Shown: positions 21,190 through 30,344 of the stretch, piece after piece
Layout: each line of letters begins with the position of its first letter
How positions within the stretch are numbered: position 1 is the first letter of the stretch
Origin: Branchiostoma floridae
Lineage: Eukaryota; Chordata; Leptocardii; Amphioxiformes; Branchiostomatidae
NCBI RefSeq assembly: GCF_000003815.2
Contig: NC_049984.1
Coordinates: 21,693,038 to 21,757,037 of the forward strand
DNA length: 64,000 nucleotides
Reading direction: 5' to 3'
The notes under the pieces: generated by a model
Told to the model about the DNA's origin: nothing
Databases searched by the model: none
The model's input: the letters and a program-made list of their open reading frames with translations, nothing else
Translations under genes and position numbers: made by a program

Positions 21190-22250
21190 TTATTACCTCC
21201 ATGAAAAAATGGAGGTATAGTTTTTGGTGTGTCTGTGTGTGTGTCTGCGTGTCTGTCTGTGTGTCCGCATATTTGTGGTCATCATAACTTGAGAACCTCT
21301 TGATGGACTACGATGATATTTGGTATGTGGGTAGGGGTTGGGAAGACGAAGGTCAAGGTCAATTTTGGGCCCCCTGGTGTGTGACCTTGGTACTGCAGTG
21401 CAACTTTCGGTTTTGCTATCTCGGTGTTCTGAACATGCTATGGTCAAGATTTTTAAGTATAAGATAGCTCTTGTGCTCAGGAAAAGATTACGTAAGTTTG
21501 GGCCCCCTAGCGTCTAGTTTGGGGATAGCAGGGGCATTTTTGTCAAAAACTTCTGACGAGGATAACTCAAGAAGGGAACAACGGATTTTCATGATTTTTT
21601 GGTATGTAGGTACCTTAGACAATTTTGTACAAGATTAAAAACTAATTATGCAAAATAGGAGTACATTTGCATAATTAATGAGGATATTATATCATGGCAG
21701 TTTTTTCAATGTATCTCTTGTCCTGGATGTGATATGGTCTTGAAATTTGGCTGGTAGATAGCTTGCAGTGTCATGACAAAGTGGGGCAGGTTTCAGCCCC
21801 CTAACATTTAATTTCGGAACTGCAGGGGCGTTTTTGTCAAGACATTCTAAAGAGGATAACTGCAGAAAAGATTGATGGATTGGCATCATTTTAGGCATGC
21901 GGGTACCTTAGGCAAAGATGTTCATAATGATATACATTTTATGCAAATGAGGACCTAATTTGCATAATTAATGAGGAAATTGTATAATTCCATTGTTTTC
22001 AATAACTGGACTTCAATAAATGTAACACATGTTAACTATGATGGGTGGAATATAAGGAGATACCAAATATGGTAATGAGGAACTTATTTGCATAATTTAT
22101 GTAAAAATTGCATAAAACGCTTTGTGATTAATAATGGGAATTTTATAATTGTGACATGTGTATCAATGATGAACAATACCATGCATAAATTATGTTAATG
22201 TGTTAGTCAATTGCATGAAATTTACGAAAGCTCTAAATTTTCATGGAGGT
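21190..22250. mobile_element. Probable non-autonomous element inserted between EGF exons
   Basis: The insert begins ACCTCCATGAAAA and ends TTTTCATGGAGGT, giving a 13-bp inverted repeat, and it interrupts a palindromic intron segment that is intact elsewhere. The inside has a GT-rich start (GTGTGTCTGTGTGTG) and repeated TTTGCATAATTAATGAGG blocks near 21670, 21960 and 22085. No transposase was seen. The exact right border is uncertain by about 25 bases. Confidence 0.6.
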
Positions 22251-22328
22251 ATGAGGTCGACGAACTCTTTTTTCATTCTGTATACCACAGACATTAAGAA
22301 AAATGGTAGCTACAGAAAGAGAACTTAC

Positions 22329-22440
22329 CATGGTGACAGTCCTGTCCAGTCCATCCAGATGAGCAGGTACATTTGTAGCCACCATCTTTGTTCACACAGC
22401 GTCCGTTTTGGCATGGGTTTTTGGGTACACTCGTTGATGT
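22329..22440 (-). pseudogene. EGF exon with a 1-base insertion
   Basis: The exon borders are normal, but the exon is 112 bases where its neighbours are 111 or 114. One extra base in the CCCAAAAACCC region shifts the frame, so the DINECT start and the [17 protein letters not shown] body lie in different frames. It is either a broken module or an assembly error; splicing it in would truncate the protein. Confidence 0.75.
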
Positions 22441-22599
22441 CTTTGTGATGAAATATAAAATAATCATACATTGAAGATATACACAGCAGGAATAAATCGT
22501 GAACATGAATGAAAAGAGAAGGAAAGAAAGAAGGATGGATCAATAGCTCGATGGATATAAGGATGGGTGAATAGATATTGTATAAAGATAGTACCTCAC

Positions 22600-22640
22600 C
22601 TGGCTGACAATTCTGTCCAGTCCACTCATGTGGTAGTGGA
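22600..22640 (-). pseudogene. Truncated EGF exon remnant
   Basis: Only the last ten codons of an EGF exon remain (EWTGQNCQP) with an intact GTGAGG donor. The N-terminal four-fifths are replaced by unrelated sequence, so the module was lost by deletion. Confidence 0.7.
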
Positions 22641-22735
22641 TTGGACATGAAAGGGTGACCATTTACTAAACCAGAAGGAAAGAAAAGAATGAATGGACGA
22701 GACGATTTTACAGAAGGATGGGAATAGGACATCAC

Positions 22736-22846
22736 CTTGCCGACAGTTCTGTCCAGTCCATCCAGGTGAGCAGGTACATTTGTACCCGCCATCTTTGTTC
22801 ACACAGCGTCCATGTTGGCATGTGTTCTGGGTACACTCGTTGATGT
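22736..22846 (-). CDS. First EGF exon of the series
   Basis: This 111-base phase 1-1 exon reads DINECTQNTCQHGRC, then a KDGGYKCTC core and GWTGQNCRQ. The donor is GTGATG, weaker than in its neighbours. It follows the stalk exon at 23809-24013, whose phase-1 end matches. Confidence 0.9.
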
Positions 22847-23808
22847 CTGTGTAATAAAGCACGAGTTTGAGTAATGCAAGTGGTTTCATAACAGACTCAT
22901 TTTGTAGTCGATTGAGTTGAAATGTGGCACAAAGGTAGAGGTATATGTCCGCTTGGGATTGAAATGTTTGAATTTTATCATTTTATGAGCAACTTGACTG
23001 ATTTCAAGATGACCACACCGTTTGAAGCTTGTCAGAGCTGTCATTAGCTGGGAAACCTGTCATTTCTGTGGGAGGTTGAAATTACACATGAATGATAACA
23101 AATGTCTCTATAGGTGAAAAGTCAATTTTCATCTCTGATCGAACTCCCGATCATCGGGTTCCTCATTTACAGCTGCTAGGATGGAGTAATTATAAGTTGT
23201 GATATAAAGCAAGTTGGACTTTCACTCATTTATGTCTGCGTGATAAAAGAATGATGAGATTTTGTGGTTAAACCAGAAATATGTTTATGCCATCTAATGA
23301 TAACGCTAGCTAACGTCCATCCGGATAAAGGATACCCCTGTCCAGGGATGCAACAAATGCGTGCTTTCAAATCGCAATAGTTCGCAATAGATATGCGGAA
23401 AAACAAACGGACAATCCCGAAACAATGGATAAAGCAATGTCTTCAGTAATGGTGGCCCCGTCTTCAAAGTATTCTCCATTGTGTTCACAGCCTTCAATAT
23501 TGGAAAGTGTGTAAAACAACAACAACTATGCATTACAGCATTTACGTCAAGCTGACAACAATATGTTCCAACAAAATTCGCGAACAACCTATGAAAGTTA
23601 AATAGCTCATTAAATGACAACATTTCGAATCACCATGACTATCTAAGAAAAAAATGTCTACAGGGAAGCATCAGTCTTTGTTAAGGGATTTTAGCAAGAA
23701 CTTGGATAATCCTGTAAACTGTTTTGTCTTGTGCACTACTGCTTGATGAATGCTACCATGTGGTGCAGACAACAAAGACCGAGAAAACAGCAAGCTAGAA
23801 TTTTCTAC

Positions 23809-24013
23809 CTGTGGTTAAGGATGTCAGAGGTGTGAGAGTAGTCGGTTTGGGAGCGATGTTGATATGGGGATCTGTGGCCGTCATTGTCAGTTCCAGTCCT
23901 GATTGGGTAGAAGGCAAGATGGAGTAGGCAACCGTTGAGCTGTTCTCCTGGTAGAAAGTCCTCCACGGAGTGCTGGAGTTCATGCTGCCATGAACCCTTG
24001 AATTGGAGACATC
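23809..24013 (-). CDS. Extracellular Ser/Thr-rich stalk exon
   Basis: The exon runs from GCAG|GATGTC to CACAG|GTAG: 205 bases, phase 0 at the start and phase 1 at the end. It reads DVSNSRVHGSMNSSTPWRTF and ends in a Thr/Pro-rich stretch (PTTLTPLTSLTT). Potential N-glycosylation sites occur at NSS and NSST. Its start phase matches the phase-0 end of the transmembrane exon at 28499, and its end phase matches the EGF exons, so it is read as the stalk between membrane and EGF modules. Confidence 0.65.
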
Positions 24014-24421
24014 CTGCAAACACATGGTAGGTGCACACCATTGGATATTGTTATCATTATTGGGTGGACCTACTACTCTCTCAACATTTCAGGTAGTAAA
24101 TGTACATGTAGTAAGACGCACGTTAGTAGTATAGTAGGTGTACGCTGACTATCATTATTCTGGCGGAGCAAGGTGGAGCAGGTCAAAGGTCAGATATTTA
24201 GTCAGGCGCGGGTCAGAGGTCAGAAGTCACATATTATGTATTCAGGCGCAGGTCAGAGGTCAGATATAATGTATTCAGGCGGAGCAGGTCAGAGGTCAGA
24301 TATAATGTATTCAGGCGCAGGTCAGAGGTCAGATATTATGTGCCCATATTATGTGCCCTTTTGATACACACACACCCCCACCCCAAATGAACCTCCCCCT
24401 CCCAAATCGTGAAAGACATGT

Positions 24422-24431
24422 CCTTATATGG
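24422..24431 (+). promoter_or_regulatory. CCTTATATGG box (CArG-like), outer unit
   Basis: It fits the CC(A/T)6GG consensus bound by SRF/MADS-box factors and also contains a TATA-like core. It lies about 58 bases before the truncated ATG at 24489. The same box is kept in all four TIR units (24841, 27546 and 27926 are the others). Confidence 0.45.
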
Positions 24432-24840
24432 CTTGGTTCTAAGTCTCTAAGTCAATCAACCAGTTAAATCTGCTGAGATCAGTCTTTAATGGATGCACTG
24501 AAAGCACAAACAACAGACGTCTTTCGTCAGTTACTATATCACAAAGCTAGTAGTATGTAGTCAGCACGCTGAGTCCCATTATTCAGGAGCAAGAAGGAGC
24601 AGGTCAGGGGTCACCTATCATTTATTCAGGTATAGCAGGTTAGAGGTCAGATATGATTTATTCAGGCGCAGGTTAGAGGTCAGATATAATGAATTCAGGC
24701 GCAGGTCAGAGGTCAGATACTATGTATTCAGGCGGGGCAGGTCAGGGGTCAGATATCATATATTCAGGCGGAGTAAGGAAACTATGACAACCCTACCCCA
24801 CCCCAAATGAACCTCCCCTCTCCAATCGTGAATGACTTGC

Positions 24841-24850
24841 CCTTATATGG
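24841..24850 (+). promoter_or_regulatory. CCTTATATGG box upstream of the Bcl-2-like ORF
   Basis: It is 58 bases before the ATG at 24908, so it could be a TATA or SRF-type promoter element for this gene. Its spacing to the ATG is the same as in the outer unit. Confidence 0.5.
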
Positions 24851-24907
24851 CCTGGTTCTAAGTCTCTAAGTCAATCAATCGGTAGAATCTGCTGAGATCA
24901 GTGTCTA

Positions 24908-25411
24908 ATGGATGCACTGAAAGCACAAACAACAGACGTCTTTCGCCAGTTACTATATCACAAAGCCCCTGGCTTGTTTCCCACTCATCGGCGACTTCCC
25001 AGTTCGGTGGAGTACGTAAAAGTAATACAATGGGTGGATACGATCTCGGCGGACGAGGAATATGAAAAGATTATAGACAATTTCGTGGCTAACGTGCCCA
25101 ACGCGAGAGATGGGCTGAAAACGGTGCTCGAAAAAGTACTGCAAGAGCGACGATTAAACTGGGGTCGAGTCGTTACCGCAATGGCTTTTGCCGTGGACGT
25201 ATGTGTCAACTTGCACGAACGGTATGACAAAAATACCGACGCAATCTCGACCGAGTTAGCAACGTTGATTTGCGACTATGCGGGAAACTGGTTGTTACGC
25301 CAACGTGGATGGGACGGATGGCTTGACCGTCGTCGGCACGACAAGTATCTATCGTTTGTACAGTGTCTCTGTTGGCTTCTCACTGCACACGTTTGCATCA
25401 TCGTGACGTAG
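24908..25411 (+). CDS. Bcl-2-family-like protein (predicted apoptosis regulator)
   Basis: This uninterrupted 167-codon ORF has features of the Bcl-2 fold. A BH1-like segment at residues about 81-100 contains LNWGRVVTAMAFA, matching the NWGR signature. A BH2-like segment at about 128-140 contains WLLRQRGWDGWLD, matching the W-x(5-6)-GWD/G-W pattern. A hydrophobic C-terminal tail at about 147-166 could anchor it in an outer mitochondrial or ER membrane. No clear BH3 motif was recognised. Length is normal for pro-survival Bcl-2 members. Setting within an element with Polinton-type ends recalls the Bcl-2-like genes of adintoviruses and other DNA viruses. The first 30 codons lie in the terminal repeat and are therefore present in partial copies elsewhere in the element. 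Pro-survival function is inference. Confidence 0.75.
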   Translation: MDALKAQTTDVFRQLLYHKAPGLFPTHRRLPSSVEYVKVIQWVDTISADEEYEKIIDNFVANVPNARDGLKTVLEKVLQERRLNWGRVVTAMAFAVDVCVNLHERYDKNTDAISTELATLICDYAGNWLLRQRGWDGWLDRRRHDKYLSFVQCLCWLLTAHVCIIVT

Positions 25412-25534
25412 ATTTTGCACTGAACACGCCCGAACATGCCCGAGCATGTTAAAACACGTCCACGTACGGTACGCTGGTTGGCCAACGCTAGATGTAATGT
25501 TGATTTACATAATTGCATGAGATTATTGCTTTGG

Positions 25535-26265
25535 AGTAGCTATACGTGTTGCTCCGGAGTAAAAACACTGCTCCGGAGTATGCTCCGGAGTAAGTGAGTA
25601 ACTATATTTGTTGTAAGTATGTATATTTGTCATGTACGTACGAACTTATCTATATGTACATGCAGTGAAACATTGCTTTGGAGTAACTATACGTGTTGCT
25701 CTGGAGTAAAACACTGCTCCGGAGTAAAAATACTGCTCCGGAGTATGCTCCGGAGTAAATGAGTAAGCATATTTGTTGTAATAAGTTAGTGTATTTGCCA
25801 TGTACGTACGAACATATAACATCTATATGTACAGGCAGTGAAACATTGCTTTGGAGTAACTATACGTGTTGCTCCGGAGTAAAAAAAAAACTGCTCCGGA
25901 GTAAAAATAAACTGCTCCGGAGTAAAATAAACTGCTCCGGAGTAAAATAAAACTGCTCCGGAGTATGCTCCGGAGTAAGTAAGTAAGTATATTTGTTGTA
26001 AGTGAGCATATTTGTCATGTACGTACGAACATACACTATCTATATGTACATGCAGCGAAGTATTACTTTGGAGTAGCTTAACGTGTTGCTCCGGAGTAAA
26101 AAAACTGCTCCGGAGTAAAATGAACTGCTCCGGAGTAAAATAAACTGCTCCGGAGTAAAATAAAACTGCTCCGGAGTAAAATAAACTGCTCCGGAGTAAA
26201 ATAAAACTGCTCCGGAGTAAAATAAACTGCTCCGGAGTAAAAATAAACTGCTCCGGAGTAAATGA
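25535..26265. repeat. CTCCGGAGTA array in four higher-order blocks
   Basis: I count 21 exact CTCCGGAGTA motifs, each containing the palindrome CTCCGGAG, in four blocks of 3, 3, 6 and 9 copies. Each block opens with a degenerate GCTTTGGAGTA and is separated from the next by a conserved segment (ATATTTGT...CATGTACGTACG...TATATGTACATGCAG). Spacing inside blocks is about 18-22 bases. The array lies between the 3' ends of the two convergent ORFs. Confidence 0.9.
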
Positions 26266-26581
26266 GTAAGTATATTTGTTATAGGACCTTATAGGTAAGC
26301 ATATTTGTCATTTACGTACGGACATATGTCATCTATATGTACATGCAGGAAATCATTGCTTTGTAGTAGCCTTATACGTGTCTGTTATGTAGGCATATAT
26401 CAACACAACACAAAAGACAGTAGTGTACAGTGATCCTGTTTCTTAAGACTTTACTATCACTTGACGTCTATAAAAAATATATTAAGGAATTCATAACCAA
26501 CGCACATGTCGTCCTATATGTCAAACGTGGTATCACATTAGGAAATAAAACTTGTACTGCAAGCGATATGGCGAGCTCACA

Positions 26582-27217
26582 TTACTTCAGGACGAGGTAA
26601 CCATATTTTTTCATCAATGTCTGTTCTGAGACCCAGTTCTTGCTGTGTACAATCTCGTTACTGTAACGAGGCAACGCAGCGAATTCTATTAGATAAAACT
26701 TTTTGCCAGCGCGCTTCGTCTGTTTGATGACACGTTGGGGAACATCGGCTGGCTGGTGAGGTAGTGCGATGGACCAGTCTCGATAGAGTGTCCACTCCTC
26801 TTCGTCACTGCTGTGGTAGCCGCTGTCGTAGCCGGTACATTCACTTTCATCAGATGAAACCGTCCCGGAGGACACATCTGTCCCTGTATCACTCTCGGAA
26901 CCACTTTGGTCGCTGTCGGTTTCTTCTGTGGAGTCTCCCTGCTCGGAGCCCATCACAGATTCGGCATATGAGACGCTTTCTTCATCTTGTGACGCCGTCG
27001 AATCACCATTTTCGAAACCAACCGTATCCGTGTCGTGTTCAGACGACACGTCGGAGTCGTCGAAAACATCGCGCTCCCGGTAAGAGCCCGTCTCGGCATC
27101 AACGACGACTTCTCCCGAGGCAACACCTGACTTGTCTCGGTGTTTTCTTTCAAGATGACGCTCGAGGTTGAACGCACGATCAAATTCCCGATCACAAATT
27201 TTGCAGACGTGAGGCAT
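26582..27217 (-). CDS. C2H2 zinc-finger protein with acidic Ser-rich middle
   Basis: The preferred ATG is 27217 (MPHVCKICDREF); an upstream in-frame ATG at 27286 would add a hydrophobic 23-residue leader. One C2H2 finger, C-K-I-C ... H-L-E-R-K-H, occupies residues about 4-28. A long Asp/Glu/Ser-rich region, about residues 40-150, resembles an activation domain. A basic C-terminal segment containing TKRAGKKFYLIEFAALPRYS follows. This suggests a nuclear DNA-binding regulator, possibly of the element itself or of host transcription. The frame is intact. The exact family is not recognised. Confidence 0.65.
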   Translation of the reverse strand: MPHVCKICDREFDRAFNLERHLERKHRDKSGVASGEVVVDAETGSYRERDVFDDSDVSSEHDTDTVGFENGDSTASQDEESVSYAESVMGSEQGDSTEETDSDQSGSESDTGTDVSSGTVSSDESECTGYDSGYHSSDEEEWTLYRDWSIALPHQPADVPQRVIKQTKRAGKKFYLIEFAALPRYSNEIVHSKNWVSEQTLMKKYGYLVLK

Positions 27218-27396
27218 ACTTTTTTGTTCGGTGGACAGAAGGAAAATGATTAGATATTGATGTGCACACATATATTTGTCGCGCATTTAGGTTTTAGGGA
27301 TCGTACGTTTTACATCCTGTATACACCCTGTATGCATCTACGTTTCAGACATGACAACTATACTTCAATATCGCAAATGCAATTAAGGCATACGTA

Positions 27397-28232
27397 GGAA
27401 GTCGCCGATGAGTGGGAAACAAGCCAGGGGCTTTGTGATATAGTAACTGGCGAAAGACGTCTGTTGTTTGTGCTTTCAGCGCATCCATTAGACACTGATC
27501 TCAGCAGATTCTACCGATTGATTGACTTAGAGACTTAGAACCAGGCCATATAAGGGCATGTCATTCACGATTGGAGAGGGGAGGTTCATTTGGGGTGGGG
27601 TAGGGTTGTCATAGTTTGAATACTCCGCCTGAATATATGATATCTGACCCCTGACCTGCCCCGCCTGAATACATAATATCTGACCTCTGACCTGCGCCTG
27701 AATTCATTATATCTGACCTCTAACCTGCGCCTGAATAAATCATATCTGACCTCTAACCTGCTATACCTGAATAAATGATAGGTGACCCCTGACCTGCTCC
27801 TTCTTGCTCCTGAATAATGGGACTCAGCGTGCTGACTACATACTACTAGCTTTGTGATATAGTAACATTAAAGACTGATCTCAGCAGATTTAACTGGTTG
27901 ATTGACTTAGAGACTTAGAACCAAGCCATATAAGGGCATGTCTTTCGCGATTTGGGAGGGGGAGGTTCATTTGGGGTGGGTGTGTGTGTGTATCAAAAGG
28001 GCACATAATATGGGCACATAATATCTGACCTCTGACCTGCGCCTGAATACATTATATCTGACCTCTGACCTGCTCCGCCTGAATACATTATATCTGACCT
28101 CTGACCTGCGCCTGAATACATAATATGTGACTTCTGACCTCTGACCCGCGCCTGACTAAATATCTGACCTTTGACCTGCTCCACCTTGCTCCGCCAGAAT
28201 AATGATAGTCAGCGTACACCTACTATACTACT
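27397..28232. repeat. Right terminal inverted repeat
   Basis: The 836-bp arm pairs with 24125-24999. It lacks a 39-bp piece of the outer unit that contains the truncated ATG region of the left arm. It carries an inverted partial copy of the Bcl-2-like ORF start (ATG at 27488, about 30 codons to the arm end). Confidence 0.92.
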
Positions 28233-28498
28233 CACGTTTCGTCCATGCCTTTCGTTTTCATCTTGACCACTTTCAAAATTCGTCCTTCAAAATGTCCGAA
28301 GACCAAGAAAATAACATCGTGTGGCCTTGACAGATTCCCGGTTTGAGCTATACTTCATAAAATCTACTATTCTGGCAGAATCATACAAGAAGTCTTGGTC
28401 TGCTCAGGTGTTTACACTATACAAATGTGACTGACACCAAGTATGCATAGCCTTTGCTTGGAGCTTTGAGTGTAACACTTGCTAACAAAGAAGCCTAC

Positions 28499-28636
28499 CT
28501 GAGTTCCAGTTGCAAAGTGAGCTGTAAGAATTGCCGCGGCGACCGATGCTATTACCAAGAGTCCGCAGCCCAGTGCAAAGCCAAACAGCGTTCTTGTAGC
28601 CAGATTTCACCCAATTAAACAGGTCAATAACACGCC
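28499..28636 (-). CDS. Transmembrane (signal-anchor) exon of the EGF gene, frame break
   Basis: After TCTTAG the exon starts in phase 1 with RVIDLFNWVKSG, the expected juxtamembrane segment. The second half, in the next frame, reads a membrane helix (LGCGLLVIASVAAAIL) and ends HFATGTQ|GTAGGC in phase 0. One base too many near 28590 separates the two frames. Either the assembly or the allele has a frameshift, or a different acceptor is used. The helix near the N-terminus without a cleavable signal argues for type II topology. Confidence 0.55.
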
Positions 28637-29363
28637 CTAAGATATGAAAATATCAATAATGATACATTTTTTTCACAATTATAAATGATACAATATATAA
28701 CAACTTGTCCGAGAATTCACATCAACTTATTTACAACTTAACAGGATAAAACAGTCTATGATGACTGTATATACTTGAATGTACTGTACGTGTCTAGGTC
28801 AGCAGAATGTAGTATTAATGACGAAATTTGGCCAAATATCAATGTGATAGCTGATATCATCCCATAAAGTTAACTTGCTGTGGCTATAACTTTGATATAT
28901 TAGAGAACCAGCAACTAAAACTAAGATGTGGCCTGAGGATTATGACAAAATTAGACATCCATTTAGCTTGGCGAGCAAAGCTTTACATTCACACCCAACA
29001 CACATCATATTTACTTATTAGATCGGACTGTTTCATGATTAAGCAAAACCAATTTAATTTGTTTGCTCTTGGGTTTTTAAAATAAAGCTCAATATGGATA
29101 TAAATGTAAAAACGAAGTCTAAGGGGAAATCTTGGAAATGACACACAAAGTTTTAGAAAGTGAAGGTAGTCAGATGTACGTTTTCCTCATAGCCCTCTCT
29201 TCTCTCTTGTCCGCTTGCTGAAACTTTTTCAAAGAACCGAGAGCTTAGAAAATTAATTGTTATGGCCTTATTTACCCAATACCTGCCATACATAATGTAT
29301 GTATGTATGTATAAAGCACGTGTTCTTGTGTGCTGCTCAGGTGAAAATAACGACTAGACGTAC

Positions 29364-29417
29364 CTTTAGCAAAACGCACATCCTCCGGCTTTTTGTATTC
29401 GTAGGGACCCTCGGGAT
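29364..29417 (-). CDS. Small cytoplasmic exon of the EGF gene
   Basis: This 54-base exon, phase 1-1, lies between GTTAG and GTACGT and reads (D)PEGPYEYKKPEDVRFAK. It is hydrophilic, as expected for the cytoplasmic tail of a type II protein, and both phases match the neighbouring exons. Confidence 0.6.
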
Positions 29418-29789
29418 CTAACAACAAACGTATAAGCGTAAGAAATAGTTGTTTGTTGAGCGATATGTCAAATTTTAGGTCGCAGCGCGATCGCAGGGAG
29501 TCCGCCGCCCTTGTGATATGGGGTATAAACGGTATATGGCTGTGGTGCAACCCGCCGTACGTGCATTAATACGTACTGTCTACGTGCCACGAAACGTGGG
29601 TAATCTTTTGGGATCCGTAAGTGGTAAGTACCGCCTCCGTACGAACTCGTCGGGAATCCGACGGATTTCGGAGCACGCAGACACGCCGTAAAAAACGTGC
29701 AGGCAAAACTTTGTGTGCCATCGGGCTGCGGATTCGCCCCCGTACGTGCCAGTACGGGCGACGCGCCTGCCCTGTACAGCCTGAACGTT

Positions 29790-29850
29790 TTCAGATATAC
29801 GTGGCGGACGTGCCCCCCCCCCCCCAAAAAAAAATGTACGGACAAATTGC
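29790..29850. other. Poly-C/poly-A tract in intron
   Basis: A run of C followed by a run of A lies in otherwise unremarkable intronic sequence. Small ORFs around it (29468-30122) show no domain. Confidence 0.5.
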
Positions 29851-30344
29851 CCGTACGATGGGTTGTGCCCTCAGCTTTACATGCGTGCAAAATCTCGCAT
29901 CGTGCGTCTTCCTTGTTGTGTGTGGTATTCCGTCGCCCGAGGAAAACGCGCAACATAAATGTATGAAAGCGCAACAAAAAGATGCCCCAAACAACCCATA
30001 GTCAAATTCCTCCTTAGGCATCGTTGCTGAATCACGTAAGCATCAAGACTGCAGAATGATCTTTGGCAAATTCTTGCCAAAAGCACAGACAATAGCAGCG
30101 TTATTATATTGTTACCGCACATGCGTGGTGTAGACTTTTACATTTGGGATATATTTCAGAATAAGTGCGGGGGCAGTCTCTTCTTGATATACTAGTTTGA
30201 TCTTTTCTAAAATAAGCACATGCAAAGGCAAGAGCCATTTTAACAGCGCAAAGACCAATAAGATATCTTAGGTACGAGCCTTTTTCTGACAACACAAGAC
30301 TTTAGGGGCTAAAAGTGAAAGTGACTCATAGAGGTGTGACCTAC

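Larger units (their letters stand above)
24125..24999. repeat. Left terminal inverted repeat
   Basis: The 875-bp arm is the near-exact reverse complement of 27397-28232. It consists of two tandem units (24125-24548 and 24549-24999), each beginning AGTAGTAT, carrying GGTCAGAGGTCAGATAT repeats, a CCTTATATGG box and the start of the Bcl-2-like ORF. The first unit has only the first 20 codons or so (ATG at 24489). The arm ends inside the intact ORF. Confidence 0.92.
24125..28232. mobile_element. Short Polinton/adintovirus-like element with long TIRs and captured-type genes
   Basis: The 4108-bp element is flanked by a 6-bp direct repeat, CACGTT (24119-24124 and 28233-28238). It begins AGTAGTATAGTAGG, ends with the reverse complement, and has 836-875-bp inverted repeats. 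Six-base duplications, AG...CT ends and inverted repeats of several hundred bases are the Polinton/Maverick signature. Full Polintons are 15-20 kb with a family-B polymerase, integrase, protease and capsid genes; none is present here. The cargo is a Bcl-2-like ORF (24908-25411, plus) and a C2H2/acidic ORF (26582-27217, minus), converging on a CTCCGGAG repeat array. Membership in the Polinton/adintovirus group is inference from structure and cargo type. Confidence 0.75.

Noticed and set aside
24173-24364. 63-codon ORF with an identical twin at 27993-28184
   Set aside because: Both are periodic frames inside the terminal inverted repeats (GGTCAGAGGTCAGATAT units) and are identical only because the repeats are.
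24908-25411. Bcl-2-like ORF as an ordinary host gene
   Set aside because: It is intronless, its start lies inside the terminal inverted repeat, and it sits within an element with a target duplication in the intron of another gene.
25535-26265. CTCCGGAG array considered as a CRISPR-like or tRNA-like array
   Set aside because: The spacers are short A-rich runs that are themselves repeated; there is no stem-loop plus unique-spacer architecture.
29468-30122. Several overlapping ORFs around the poly-C tract
   Set aside because: No domain, no splice-phase link to the EGF gene exons, and composition like the surrounding intron.
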